Source of the DNA: a virus
Direction: 5' to 3' (one strand)
IMG/VR virus record: IMGVR_UViG_3300033388_001016
Span: 1-43,162 of that record
Length of the DNA: 43,162 nt
In this document: positions 31,669 to 38,189 of the stretch, in pieces
Position numbering within the stretch: the first letter of the stretch is position 1
Layout of the letters: each line of letters opens with the position of its first letter
Program-made: the position numbers and the translations under genes
The notes under the pieces: model-generated
What the model was told of the DNA's origin: nothing
What the model saw: the letters and a program-made list of their open reading frames with translations, nothing else
Database searches by the model: none

Positions 31669-32178
31669 TTACCTCGCTAGGCCACACTTGTTCAAGCGTT
31701 CCATAAGCTCCATCTTCCAGTCATTGTACGTTGCGACATGAACACCATCATCTAGTGTTCGTGTGATTCGATGCTCTCCGAGCAACTTGTCGTGAACGTA
31801 AGTCACACCCTCAGGCAACTTATGAAGCCTGCGCAGCAATGGTGCGGTATCGAAAATAAATGCAGGCAAAACGACTGCAACAGAAGTCATTATTCCGCCG
31901 AGTGCGTCTTCCGACTCAAAGAACGGAGCAAACGGAAACGGGTTATTAGTGTGATGCAAAAATGCGCACCAGTCCTTGATACCCTTGTTGTCGCCACCGT
32001 TCAAGCAAATTATCGTCTTATGATTCTCTGCCCAATCGTATAGCAATTCGTTGTCAGTAGTTTCGCCAAGCGAAGCAGCCATCATCAACTCGTTCTGCGA
32101 ATGAGCAGGCTGAATGCCCTGCTGTATCGAAGACAAGTAAAAGTTTGTAAATGTGTACAAGCGTAGTTCTTCGTTCAT
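31669..32178 (-). CDS. Unknown phage protein with SIQQGIQxAH motif
   Basis: The product is 169 aa with ATG 32178, one base after the previous stop. Residues 5-30 (LYTFTNFYLSSIQQGIQPAH) look like a phage-conserved block followed by a WAENHKTIICLNGG strand and a later GVTYVHDKLLG. It is an alpha/beta protein of about the size of small hydrolases, but no catalytic set is sure. Confidence 0.55.
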   Translation of the reverse strand: MNEELRLYTFTNFYLSSIQQGIQPAHSQNELMMAASLGETTDNELLYDWAENHKTIICLNGGDNKGIKDWCAFLHHTNNPFPFAPFFESEDALGGIMTSVAVVLPAFIFDTAPLLRRLHKLPEGVTYVHDKLLGEHRITRTLDDGVHVATYNDWKMELMERLNKCGLAR

Positions 32179-32179
32179 T

Positions 32180-32449
32180 TTACTTCCTTACTTTTGCCCA
32201 AGGGCTGTTAAACGTACCAGTTTGACGCGGATCGAATCCGTCGTCATCCTCGCTATCGCCAAGAATCTCAAGCTTCTGTACGGTCTGCGTGTTAACTTCT
32301 AGCGACCGTACTTGACGCCGCTCATTCATAAGCTCACGTTCAAGTTCACGAATCCGTGCATCACGAATATTGAGATCGACTTTCAGGCCAATCGCAATAG
32401 TCTTATATCGCTCGATCTGCGCTTCTAGTTCTCTGATTTTCTCATTCAT
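32180..32449 (-). CDS. Small coiled-coil protein
   Basis: The product is 89 aa with ATG 32449. Residues 1-60 are a continuous heptad-type coiled coil (RELEAQIERYKTIAIGLKVD, DARIRELERELMNERR). An acidic linker (GDSEDDDGFDP) and a short basic end follow. It probably oligomerises. Function unknown. Confidence 0.6.
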   Translation of the reverse strand: MNEKIRELEAQIERYKTIAIGLKVDLNIRDARIRELERELMNERRQVRSLEVNTQTVQKLEILGDSEDDDGFDPRQTGTFNSPWAKVRK

Positions 32450-32741
32450 CTGCTATTCTCTTGTTTAAAATTTTCTTTGCTAAATTGCCTTTCAATCGTC
32501 TGTTAAAACATTCTTCTGGCGTGATAATCTCACCCCAAACACTAAATGTTTTCCCTCTAACTAGCGTACCTTTTTTGTGATTAGGTACAGCTATCAAATT
32601 ATATTGTCCTGCCTTGCTCAATCCTTTGTACAGTTCTAACGCATATCTGCTCGTTATTTCGTATACTTGATTACTATTCTCGCCATACTCGTATGCGTGT
32701 ACCTGAAACCAAGGAGAATTTTTTACTGCAAAATATCTCAT
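32442..32741 (-). CDS. Small unknown protein
   Basis: The product is 99 aa with ATG 32741, sharing TAATG with the upstream small membrane gene. A beta-rich start (VKNSPWFQVHAYEYGEN) is followed by ECFNRRLKGNLAKKILNKR at the C-terminus, again with an RRLKG stretch like the membrane-protein tails nearby. No membrane span. Function unknown. Confidence 0.5.
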   Translation of the reverse strand: MRYFAVKNSPWFQVHAYEYGENSNQVYEITSRYALELYKGLSKAGQYNLIAVPNHKKGTLVRGKTFSVWGEIITPEECFNRRLKGNLAKKILNKRIADE

Positions 32742-32911
32742 TACGAATACATCGTCACTACTTTGCTATCATACTCCTCACCGTACTTCAAACGAAGTTT
32801 AAATTCTTGCCGTTTGCGTTCTCGATACATCTTAATCTGTTCCCAAATAACCCAACCGAAAACACAAGCTGGAACTGAAAAGAGCGCAATTTCATATGTT
32901 ATGAATTCCAT
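32741..32911 (-). CDS. 56-residue membrane protein with RERKRQEF tail
   Basis: The frame from ATG 32911 to TAA at 32741 gives MEFITYEIALFSVPACVFGW, one membrane span, and then MYRERKRQEFKLRLKYG. It fills the gap exactly, sharing TAATG with the next gene. The tail matches that of the two following membrane genes. Function unknown. Confidence 0.6.
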   Translation of the reverse strand: MEFITYEIALFSVPACVFGWVIWEQIKMYRERKRQEFKLRLKYGEEYDSKVVTMYS

Positions 32912-33189
32912 CGAATCACTTCCTGCTTGACTGCTTCATCAATGATCCTTAATGTTTCAAGCAAGTTGCCGTGATAATTCGGATCAAACTCATTGTCGCC
33001 TTTGCCGAAACTAATAGTCATTGTTGGACGCCAGTGATCTTTCAGTTCTTTCAAGCTACCAAATTTGTAGCCTTGCAATTCACGCTTAAATTTCTCGCGA
33101 GCCTTGCGTTCTCTCTGTTGACGCGACCACACAAATGTCCACGTAATCGTCGCACCTGCCAAAAGAATCATTGAAATTTCAAATGTCAT
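32899..33189 (-). CDS. Small membrane protein with RERKAREKF tail
   Basis: The product is 96 aa with ATG 33189. One N-terminal span (MTFEISMILLAGATITWTFV) is followed by WSRQQRERKAREKFKRELQG, the same basic module as its neighbours, and a cytoplasmic domain with FGKGDNEFDPNYHGNLLETL. Paralogous architecture suggests gene duplication. Function unknown. Confidence 0.6.
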   Translation of the reverse strand: MTFEISMILLAGATITWTFVWSRQQRERKAREKFKRELQGYKFGSLKELKDHWRPTMTISFGKGDNEFDPNYHGNLLETLRIIDEAVKQEVIRWNS

Positions 33190-33416
33190 TTTATTCGCCG
33201 TTCAACTTGTCTCATTTTGCCGTTAAGAATTGTCTCAACTATTTCATAATTCTTGTTGCCTTTCAATTTTCTGATAAACTCAGCTTTTTCGACTTGTCGT
33301 TCATGTCGCCAGCCTTTGATCGCTTCGTAAATTTCAAGTCCAATAACGTATAGAATAGCTATGAAAATAACTACGAAATCTAACACAATAATTGCACTTA
33401 GTAATTTCACTTCCAA
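33186..33416 (-). CDS. Small membrane protein, TTG or GTG start
   Basis: The product is 76 aa from TTG 33416 (GAGG six nt upstream) or 74 from GTG 33410, which overlaps the previous stop as GTGA. One long span (about 6-30, SAIIVLDFVVIFIAILYVIG) is followed by WRHERQVEKAEFIRKLKG, again the shared basic tail, and an extra helix NGKMRQVERRIK. Function unknown. Confidence 0.55.
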   Translation of the reverse strand: MEVKLLSAIIVLDFVVIFIAILYVIGLEIYEAIKGWRHERQVEKAEFIRKLKGNKNYEIVETILNGKMRQVERRIK

Positions 33417-33916
33417 AAATAGCCTCTAAAAGTTATTTGAAATTCATTCGTTCTCGATCCAGGCGAACACTTAGTAATATCGCATTCGCGTCCAAAAGTA
33501 CCGTACGTTGCATCAAATTCAAATCTGTCAAATTCTACTGTTACACCTGCTCCGAAATAATCTGAAGTCGGTTCGTTTTCATCGTTGAATGGCCTGCCTC
33601 GCACAATATCGCTAACGTGAGTCCACACAAGCAGCGGGCGAATTTTCTCCGTTCTGAACGGATATATTCTAAAGCTACCTGTTGTACCACTCTGCCATTC
33701 ATCCATTTCCCATTCTGGTTCAGCGGGTACGCGCCATTGCGTCTTTTGTACGCCGTGCGACAAATCGAATTCTACGTACTTCCATTCGACTGTCAGACCT
33801 ATCTGTACTGTTTGCAGATCATCACCCGTTTGTGATCCGCCGACATACCCGCCAAAATCTACAGCATTTGCAGATTGTGGCGCTAGCAATGCAACAAGCA
33901 ATATAGCTTTACGCAT
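33407..33916 (-). CDS. Outer-membrane beta-barrel protein with signal peptide
   Basis: The product is 169 aa from ATG 33916; an open extension to 34048 lies inside the upstream gene. The signal peptide is MRKAILLVALLAPQSANA with an Ala-x-Ala cut site before VDFGGYVGG. The mature part shows alternating aromatic strands (VQIGLTVEWKYVEFDLSHG, TGSFRIYPF) and ends in FQITFRGYFWK, an aromatic C-terminus as in BAM substrates. A WTHVSD...GRPFN segment is faintly like PagL-type lipid A deacylases, but I do not claim activity. It could alter the host surface, for example to block superinfection. Confidence 0.75.
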   Translation of the reverse strand: MRKAILLVALLAPQSANAVDFGGYVGGSQTGDDLQTVQIGLTVEWKYVEFDLSHGVQKTQWRVPAEPEWEMDEWQSGTTGSFRIYPFRTEKIRPLLVWTHVSDIVRGRPFNDENEPTSDYFGAGVTVEFDRFEFDATYGTFGRECDITKCSPGSRTNEFQITFRGYFWK

Positions 33917-34082
33917 AGATGCCAGCTTGCAATGCAGCTTCGACTTCCTCGAGCGAATTGAATTTCTGCCGACGCTCAAAAAGAAGTGTTGCAGTCTCGT
34001 CCAACTGCGTATCAAGATCAGCATTACCTGATCCGTCCTCGAACTCAAGAATTTTCAAAATCGTAGAATTTTCGTTACTCAT
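33909..34082 (-). CDS. 57-residue acidic protein
   Basis: From ATG 34082 (MSNENSTILKILEFEDGSG), with GAGG 11 nt upstream in the message. Acidic, ending in a helix SLEEVEAALQAGI. It overlaps the outer-membrane gene by eight nt. Function unknown. Confidence 0.5.
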   Translation of the reverse strand: MSNENSTILKILEFEDGSGNADLDTQLDETATLLFERRQKFNSLEEVEAALQAGIYA

Positions 34083-34084
34083 TT

Positions 34085-34210
34085 TCAATACCTCACAACA
34101 ATCGGATCCTTGCCCTGATAGACAAGAATGTAATTCCAAACAGCAAGATCGCCAAGTTCATCGACATTCTTGCACCCAATTTCTTTTGCATAAGTTCTAA
34201 AGTAAATCAT
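34085..34210 (-). CDS. 41-residue unknown protein
   Basis: From ATG 34210, two nt after the previous stop, to TGA 34085-34087, two nt before the next ATG. It begins MIYFRTYAKEIGCKNVDELG and continues with LAVWNYILVYQGKDPIVV. The fit between neighbours is the support. Function unknown. Confidence 0.5.
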   Translation of the reverse strand: MIYFRTYAKEIGCKNVDELGDLAVWNYILVYQGKDPIVVRY

Positions 34211-34212
34211 GC

Positions 34213-34425
34213 TCAATATTTCGGCCTTTTGATCGTGCGCCTAACTTCGTAGCGAGGCGGAATTTCTGCTGTGCTTTTCACAGGATTGTCTTCAATCCAT
34301 TTCTCAGCTTCAGGTTTCGTTCTGAACGTAACCGACTTCCCGCCACGACGCACAGGGATATAATTGTCAGTATCGTGACCATATCCGAGTCCGTTGTGCG
34401 TTCTATATACAGTAAAAGTTTTCAT
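34213..34425 (-). CDS. 70-residue basic protein
   Basis: From ATG 34425 (MKTFTVYRTHNGLGYGHDTD); a TTG at 34455 would extend into the previous gene. Basic, with strand-turn-strand elements and a C-terminal YEVRRTIKRPKY. No motif. Confidence 0.5.
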   Translation of the reverse strand: MKTFTVYRTHNGLGYGHDTDNYIPVRRGGKSVTFRTKPEAEKWIEDNPVKSTAEIPPRYEVRRTIKRPKY

Positions 34426-34430
34426 TGTCT

Positions 34431-34679
34431 TTACTCTGTAGGATTCCAAATCCAAATTCGGCGTTTCTTGCTCGCCTTAAATTCTGCTGTCCAACCGTCG
34501 GGAATCGCGCCTTCACGACCTGCTCTCCGTGCAGCATTAGCAGAAGGAAAAACTCCCAACTCGCGCATCAATGCACCCATTTCATCGGACTCAGCAAAGA
34601 ACACCTGTTCGTCACCGAACAAAGTTTCAATGTCGCTTTCGCGCCATGCTGCACCGTTAATTATGACATTTTCAATCAT
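34431..34679 (-). CDS. 82-residue unknown protein
   Basis: From ATG 34679 (MIENVIINGAAWRESDIETL), one base after the upstream stop. It contains a short helix (NAARRAGREGAI) and an aromatic end RRIWIWNPTE. No family is recognised. Confidence 0.5.
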   Translation of the reverse strand: MIENVIINGAAWRESDIETLFGDEQVFFAESDEMGALMRELGVFPSANAARRAGREGAIPDGWTAEFKASKKRRIWIWNPTE

Positions 34680-34680
34680 G

Positions 34681-34893
34681 CTACGCGCCCTTGAGTGTTC
34701 TGTATTTTCCTGTCGGGTCAATTTTCAACTCACGACATTTGATAATTGCGCTCTCGACTTCAAGAATATCAACATCTGGATTTCTCAATGCGTATTCGTA
34801 TGCGAGAGTGGAAAGTAAATTGAGGGATTCGTCAGTTGACACGCCATCTGTAGCACGGCGACGATTTCCTGTATCTTCGGTAGAATCTGTCAT
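34681..34893 (-). CDS. First gene of a sigma-70 transcript; small helical
   Basis: The product is 70 aa with ATG 34893, about 70 nt after the predicted start from a perfect sigma-70 promoter. A polar N-terminus (TEDTGNRRRATDG) and a helical middle (LNLLSTLAYEYALRNPDVD). Function unknown. The leader (34894-34962) carries no clear regulatory fold that I can identify. Confidence 0.5.
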   Translation of the reverse strand: MTDSTEDTGNRRRATDGVSTDESLNLLSTLAYEYALRNPDVDILEVESAIIKCRELKIDPTGKYRTLKGA

Positions 34894-34968
34894 TTGCGGG
34901 TCCTGTTTGCTTCTCAGTGCGGTCAGTATAGCTTTGCAGCAATAACCTATGTGTTTCCAGTATATTGC

Positions 34969-34997
34969 ATTATACGTGTTATTTTACCGCTTGTCAA
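34969..34997 (-). promoter_or_regulatory. Consensus sigma-70 promoter
   Basis: TTGACA (34997-34992), a 17-bp spacer and TATAAT (34974-34969) on the minus strand, all twelve positions consensus. It drives the small-gene block below 34.9 kb. Confidence 0.9.
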
Positions 34998-35015
34998 GAA
35001 CAAAAAACCCTTATA

Positions 35016-35069
35016 AATCAACAGGTTACAGCGCCTACGTTTCCTGTAGTTCACGTAAGTCATTGATTT
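35016..35069. repeat. Short direct repeat copy B upstream of a sigma-70 promoter
   Basis: AATCAACAGGTTACA (35016-35030) and TAAGTCATTGATTT (35056-35069) repeat copy A at 28011-28037, in the same orientation but with about 25 extra bases between the blocks. The insert holds a small hairpin CTAC...GTAG. It sits 19 nt upstream of the -35, in a gene-free gap of 190 bp (34894-35084). Confidence 0.55.
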
Positions 35070-35084
35070 TAGAAAATATGGCGT

Positions 35085-35870
35085 TTAATCGGCGATGGTC
35101 GGAGTGTAATACGATGTGCGCTCAATGTCAGTTTCGACGGTTTCGGACCCATATTGAATTTCGATTATGTAGCAGTTCGATTCACTTGTGTTGTACAATT
35201 GATGCCACGCGCCTTGTTCCACTATGAATGTGTCGTGCTTGCTAAGTCCTATTGTATAACCGCCCTCAGGTTTGCCTTGCGTATATTTGACGTTTACACA
35301 ACCCTCACGTACAAACCAAAGTTCTGACCGATGTTCGTGACGCTGATAACTGATTCCTGAATTGGGGGCGATAATAAGTTCCTTAACTTTGCATTCTGGT
35401 TGTTGGTACAGGTCTTGGTAACTGCCCCATACTCGCTGCTCACTTGTTAGCTCACTACTAGAATTACTCTTGCCACCGCCAATGTTAAACAGGCAAGTAA
35501 TGCCCTCAACATTAGCTTCGGGGATATTGTCTTCTGTACGATCTCCGCCATTGCAAAATAGATAAGTGAATTGCGGATATAGTTGCTTGGACTTTTCGAG
35601 GCCATCAATACACGTATCGTCAGAATCGTCAAATTCAACAACAGCCATGACATACTCTAAACTTTCAAGGATGCGTTTGCGTTCTGCAAATAGCATAAAC
35701 GGCTTGCCTTTCTTGCGTGTAAGCCATGCATCACTGTTTAGAAGAACAACAATACCTCTGCAAAATCCACGAAGATAAAATGCTTCTTCGATCATATCAA
35801 GGTGGCCGCTGTGCAGCGGATCAAAGCCGCCACTCACAATCGGCAATGTTGCTTTCTTAGTATTAATCAC
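35085..35870 (-). CDS. Nucleotidyltransferase-cupin fusion
   Basis: The product is 261 aa from GTG 35870, right after the MazG-like stop. Residues 10-130 are a cytidylyltransferase-like Rossmann domain: GGFDPLHSGHLDMI (HxGH motif), VVLLNSDAWLTRKKG and RKRILESLEYV, as in RfaE/HldE and glycerol-3-phosphate cytidylyltransferases. Residues about 160-250 are a cupin of the mannose-6-phosphate isomerase type: SYQRHEHRSELWFVREG with the metal His-x-His and Glu, then a QGAWHQLYN strand. The fusion is unusual. Substrates are unknown; sugar-nucleotide or surface-glycan chemistry is the family expectation. Confidence 0.8.
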   Translation of the reverse strand: MINTKKATLPIVSGGFDPLHSGHLDMIEEAFYLRGFCRGIVVLLNSDAWLTRKKGKPFMLFAERKRILESLEYVMAVVEFDDSDDTCIDGLEKSKQLYPQFTYLFCNGGDRTEDNIPEANVEGITCLFNIGGGKSNSSSELTSEQRVWGSYQDLYQQPECKVKELIIAPNSGISYQRHEHRSELWFVREGCVNVKYTQGKPEGGYTIGLSKHDTFIVEQGAWHQLYNTSESNCYIIEIQYGSETVETDIERTSYYTPTIAD

Positions 35871-36266
35871 TTAGATGTCGCCGACTTTCCTATTCTCTGA
35901 TTTTTCGATTGAGAACTTGCCGCCAGGATATCGTGCTTCAAGTTTGTTTACATTCTTAATTAACACATCCTCAGGATCAATCTCAAGAGCGATACATGCT
36001 TGTGCCCAATACCATGCAACATCACCTAGTTCTTTGATTAGGTGGTCGCGTATCTCAGGCGTGTAATCTTTGCCATGATATTTTAGTTTCTTAATAAGGT
36101 CAGCAGATTCACCTGATTCACTAGCCAAGCCAGTGAATGCCGTATCTAGTCGTGCAAAATTGCACCCTTGTGATTCAAGCTTGCGGATCTGTTCGATTAG
36201 CACTTCCGTGTCTTTACTCGCATCAGACGTAACTCCGTCTACGAATTTTGTGTATTTGTGTAGCAT
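35871..36266 (-). CDS. MazG-like nucleotide pyrophosphohydrolase
   Basis: The product is 131 aa with ATG 36266. A single MazG-type helical module: GLASESGESADLIKK (E-x-x-E), then LIKELGDVAWYW (E-x-x-D), which bind Mg. An EARYPGGKF tail is usual in MazG-like phage proteins. It hydrolyses nucleotide triphosphates to monophosphate and PPi; in marine phages MazG is proposed to affect dNTP or ppGpp pools. It pairs with GuaC and the HAD phosphatase. Confidence 0.88.
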   Translation of the reverse strand: MLHKYTKFVDGVTSDASKDTEVLIEQIRKLESQGCNFARLDTAFTGLASESGESADLIKKLKYHGKDYTPEIRDHLIKELGDVAWYWAQACIALEIDPEDVLIKNVNKLEARYPGGKFSIEKSENRKVGDI

Positions 36267-36275
36267 GTGTGTTCC

Positions 36276-36491
36276 TTACTGTGATGGTGTTTTATGTTTG
36301 ACTTTGTAGTATAGAATCGCGATCACCCATAATGAAATGTTGAATACAATCGGTGTAATGATTACTGCTACCATTTTGCCTATGCTTTCACCGTCTATGT
36401 GAAACATTGTGCAAAACATAACTATTTCAACTAGGGTAACAAACGTCAGAAACGAATATCCCACAAGTCTGCATTTTGTTAATCTGTTCAT
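36276..36491 (-). CDS. Two-span small membrane protein
   Basis: The product is 71 aa with ATG 36491, ATGA overlap with the upstream stop. Two hydrophobic segments at about 11-31 (GYSFLTFVTLVEIVMFCTMF) and 38-60 (IGKMVAVIITPIVFNISLWV). Basic C-terminus KVKHKTPSQ. Function unknown; a holin-like topology is possible but not supported by anything else. Confidence 0.55.
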   Translation of the reverse strand: MNRLTKCRLVGYSFLTFVTLVEIVMFCTMFHIDGESIGKMVAVIITPIVFNISLWVIAILYYKVKHKTPSQ

Positions 36492-36985
36492 AATTTACTC
36501 TTAATTTGTTCTCTGAAATAATCTAGTTCGTGTCCTCTTGTATCTAAGCAATCTTCTACTTGAACACAAAAATCAGTTACGTGTTTTCCTTGAATGTGTA
36601 CGCATACATTATCCGTTGAATGCTGATTATACTTTGTAATATCTTTTAACCCATAGCTTACTGCTATGCTGTTTGTCGTTCTTAACATACTCTGTGAGCC
36701 GATTACTATTGCGATGTTTTTCACATCATTTATTATCGACGCTGCCGCCATGCTACTCATATCATAAGTTGTATACGTCCATGCGTATGTGTTGTCTTTA
36801 ATATCCTGCAGTAAATTAGCTAATAACTCTATTTCCTTTTCTTTATTTCTTTTGTCAATCGGATAGTTTTTTACTTTAACTTTTTTGCCTAAGTTCAATC
36901 TATACGGTAACCAAGCAAATTTTATAAATACCCAAAGTAATACTATTCCGAAAACTGCAAGCCAGATAATTTGCGTTTCACTCAT
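36488..36985 (-). CDS. N-anchored membrane protein with soluble domain
   Basis: The product is 165 aa with ATG 36985. One span (about 6-24, IIWLAVFGIVLLWVFIKFAW), then a basic stretch (LNLGKKVKVKNYPIDKRNKE) and a soluble domain with three Cys near the end. The domain is probably cytoplasmic. No enzyme motif. Confidence 0.55.
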   Translation of the reverse strand: MSETQIIWLAVFGIVLLWVFIKFAWLPYRLNLGKKVKVKNYPIDKRNKEKEIELLANLLQDIKDNTYAWTYTTYDMSSMAAASIINDVKNIAIVIGSQSMLRTTNSIAVSYGLKDITKYNQHSTDNVCVHIQGKHVTDFCVQVEDCLDTRGHELDYFREQIKSKL

Positions 36986-37235
36986 GCTTATTACCTGCGA
37001 ATTTCAACTTAAATGCGAATGCGTCTTTTGGATCATCAAACGTGAATCCAATAAAGCTTGCTCGCGCATTATCCAGCTGTGCTTGCTGGTCATGTTCAGT
37101 AGCAGCCATGAAGAAACTGCGCCAGTCATTCTTTGAGTAATCGTGACACCACTTCCTTAACTCCACCGCCGCTTCCAAGTGCTTACTTTGACTTGGAATG
37201 GCGTGTGAAGGTATCTTTATAACTACTGTGTTCAT
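36978..37235 (-). CDS. Small unknown protein
   Basis: The product is 85 aa. ATG 37235 overlaps the ClpP stop as ATGA. Mixed, with [20 protein letters not shown] and [20 protein letters not shown]. It is translated with ClpP and so a possible adaptor for it, but without sequence evidence. Confidence 0.5.
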   Translation of the reverse strand: MNTVVIKIPSHAIPSQSKHLEAAVELRKWCHDYSKNDWRSFFMAATEHDQQAQLDNARASFIGFTFDDPKDAFAFKLKFAGNKHE

Positions 37236-37852
37236 TCAACCTTTAAAATGTCTTCTCTTGAATTAGCTACGCAATCTGCAAATCCGAGTTCCACAGTTTC
37301 CGTTGCAGTCAAGAACTTATCGCGCTCAAGCATTTCTGCAATCGTTTCTTTCGTTAATCCAGCAGAGTTGTGTCGTGCGTATAGCGTATTTAGCTGGTCT
37401 TTGATGCGAAGCACCTCATTTGCGTGTATCTGGATATCAGTCGCTTGGCCGCCGTAGCCTGCGCTAGGTTGATGAACCATCGTTCCTGCATTCTCAAGAA
37501 TGTAACGATGACCTGGTTCGCCTGAGCTTGCAATGAATGAACCCATTGATGCAGCATTGCCGATAACCATTGTGTATACTGGGCTAGAGATAAACTGCAT
37601 TGTGTCGTATACTGCTAGACCTGCTGTTACACTCCCGCCTGGACTGTGAACATACATGTTGATTGGCTTTTCTGGCGCGTCAGCTTCTAAGAAAAGTAGC
37701 TGCGCTACGATAATATCTGCCATTTCTTCTGAAACTGCACCCCGGAAAAACAGCACACGTTCTTTTAGCAGTCTGCTAAACAGGTCATATGACCGCTCAC
37801 CTTGAGGGGTCTGTTCTACTACCATTGGAATCAAAAAATTGCTACTAGTCAT
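37232..37852 (-). CDS. clpP: ClpP-type serine peptidase
   Basis: The product is 206 aa (E. coli ClpP is 207). ATG 37852 has AAAGGA upstream. The catalytic triad is in place: Ser 102 in NAASMGSF, His 127 in MVHQPSAG and Asp 178 in ERDKF. The [12 protein letters not shown] loop and [15 protein letters not shown] oligomer helix are typical. It begins [19 protein letters not shown], as in mature ClpP. With the ClpA-type unfoldase at 4469-6796 it can make an ATP-dependent protease for phage or host proteins. A plus-strand late gene diverges from it. Confidence 0.95.
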   Translation of the reverse strand: MTSSNFLIPMVVEQTPQGERSYDLFSRLLKERVLFFRGAVSEEMADIIVAQLLFLEADAPEKPINMYVHSPGGSVTAGLAVYDTMQFISSPVYTMVIGNAASMGSFIASSGEPGHRYILENAGTMVHQPSAGYGGQATDIQIHANEVLRIKDQLNTLYARHNSAGLTKETIAEMLERDKFLTATETVELGFADCVANSREDILKVE

Positions 37853-37868
37853 TATATTTCCTTTTTGT

Positions 37869-37876
37869 GATAAATA
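37869..37876 (+). promoter_or_regulatory. Late promoter abutting a start codon
   Basis: GATAAATA on the plus strand, seven nt (CTACTAT) before ATG 37884, inside the 31-bp gap between clpP and this gene. The mRNA leader would be about one nt or none. Confidence 0.7.
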
Positions 37877-37883
37877 CTACTAT

Positions 37884-38189
37884 ATGAAGATTAAAGACAT
37901 TATTTCAGAAGAGGTTGATATGAGTTGGCAAGCTGATATTGACGCGGACTTCAATCCAGAAGCGTTACAATCAGTTCAGCAACAAGAAAAACGTCAACAA
38001 ATGATTAACAGGGTGACGAAGGGTACTTCTGTCTTTCGCAAACCTGTTCGTAGTCCTGAAACTTCGTTCTCTAACATTCCTCCTAAAGATCAGCCTAAAA
38101 GTCCAGGCTATGTTGGCAATGTTCATACTGCTGTTCGTGCAGACCACATTACCGATGCTCGCGGTCAAGAACTAACTGAAATCAGCTAG
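37884..38189 (+). CDS. Leader-bearing protein (MKIKDIISEEV)
   Basis: The product is 101 aa from ATG 37884; upstream starts would lie in the promoter or in clpP. It begins MKIKDIISEEVDMSWQADID, reminiscent of T4 capsid-targeting leaders (MKTYQEFIAEA) with acidic residues and an Ile/Ser-Glu that could be a gp21-type cut. The rest is Gln, Lys and Pro rich and looks unstructured. Expressed from a late promoter with virtually no leader. Function unknown. Confidence 0.6.
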   Translation: MKIKDIISEEVDMSWQADIDADFNPEALQSVQQQEKRQQMINRVTKGTSVFRKPVRSPETSFSNIPPKDQPKSPGYVGNVHTAVRADHITDARGQELTEIS

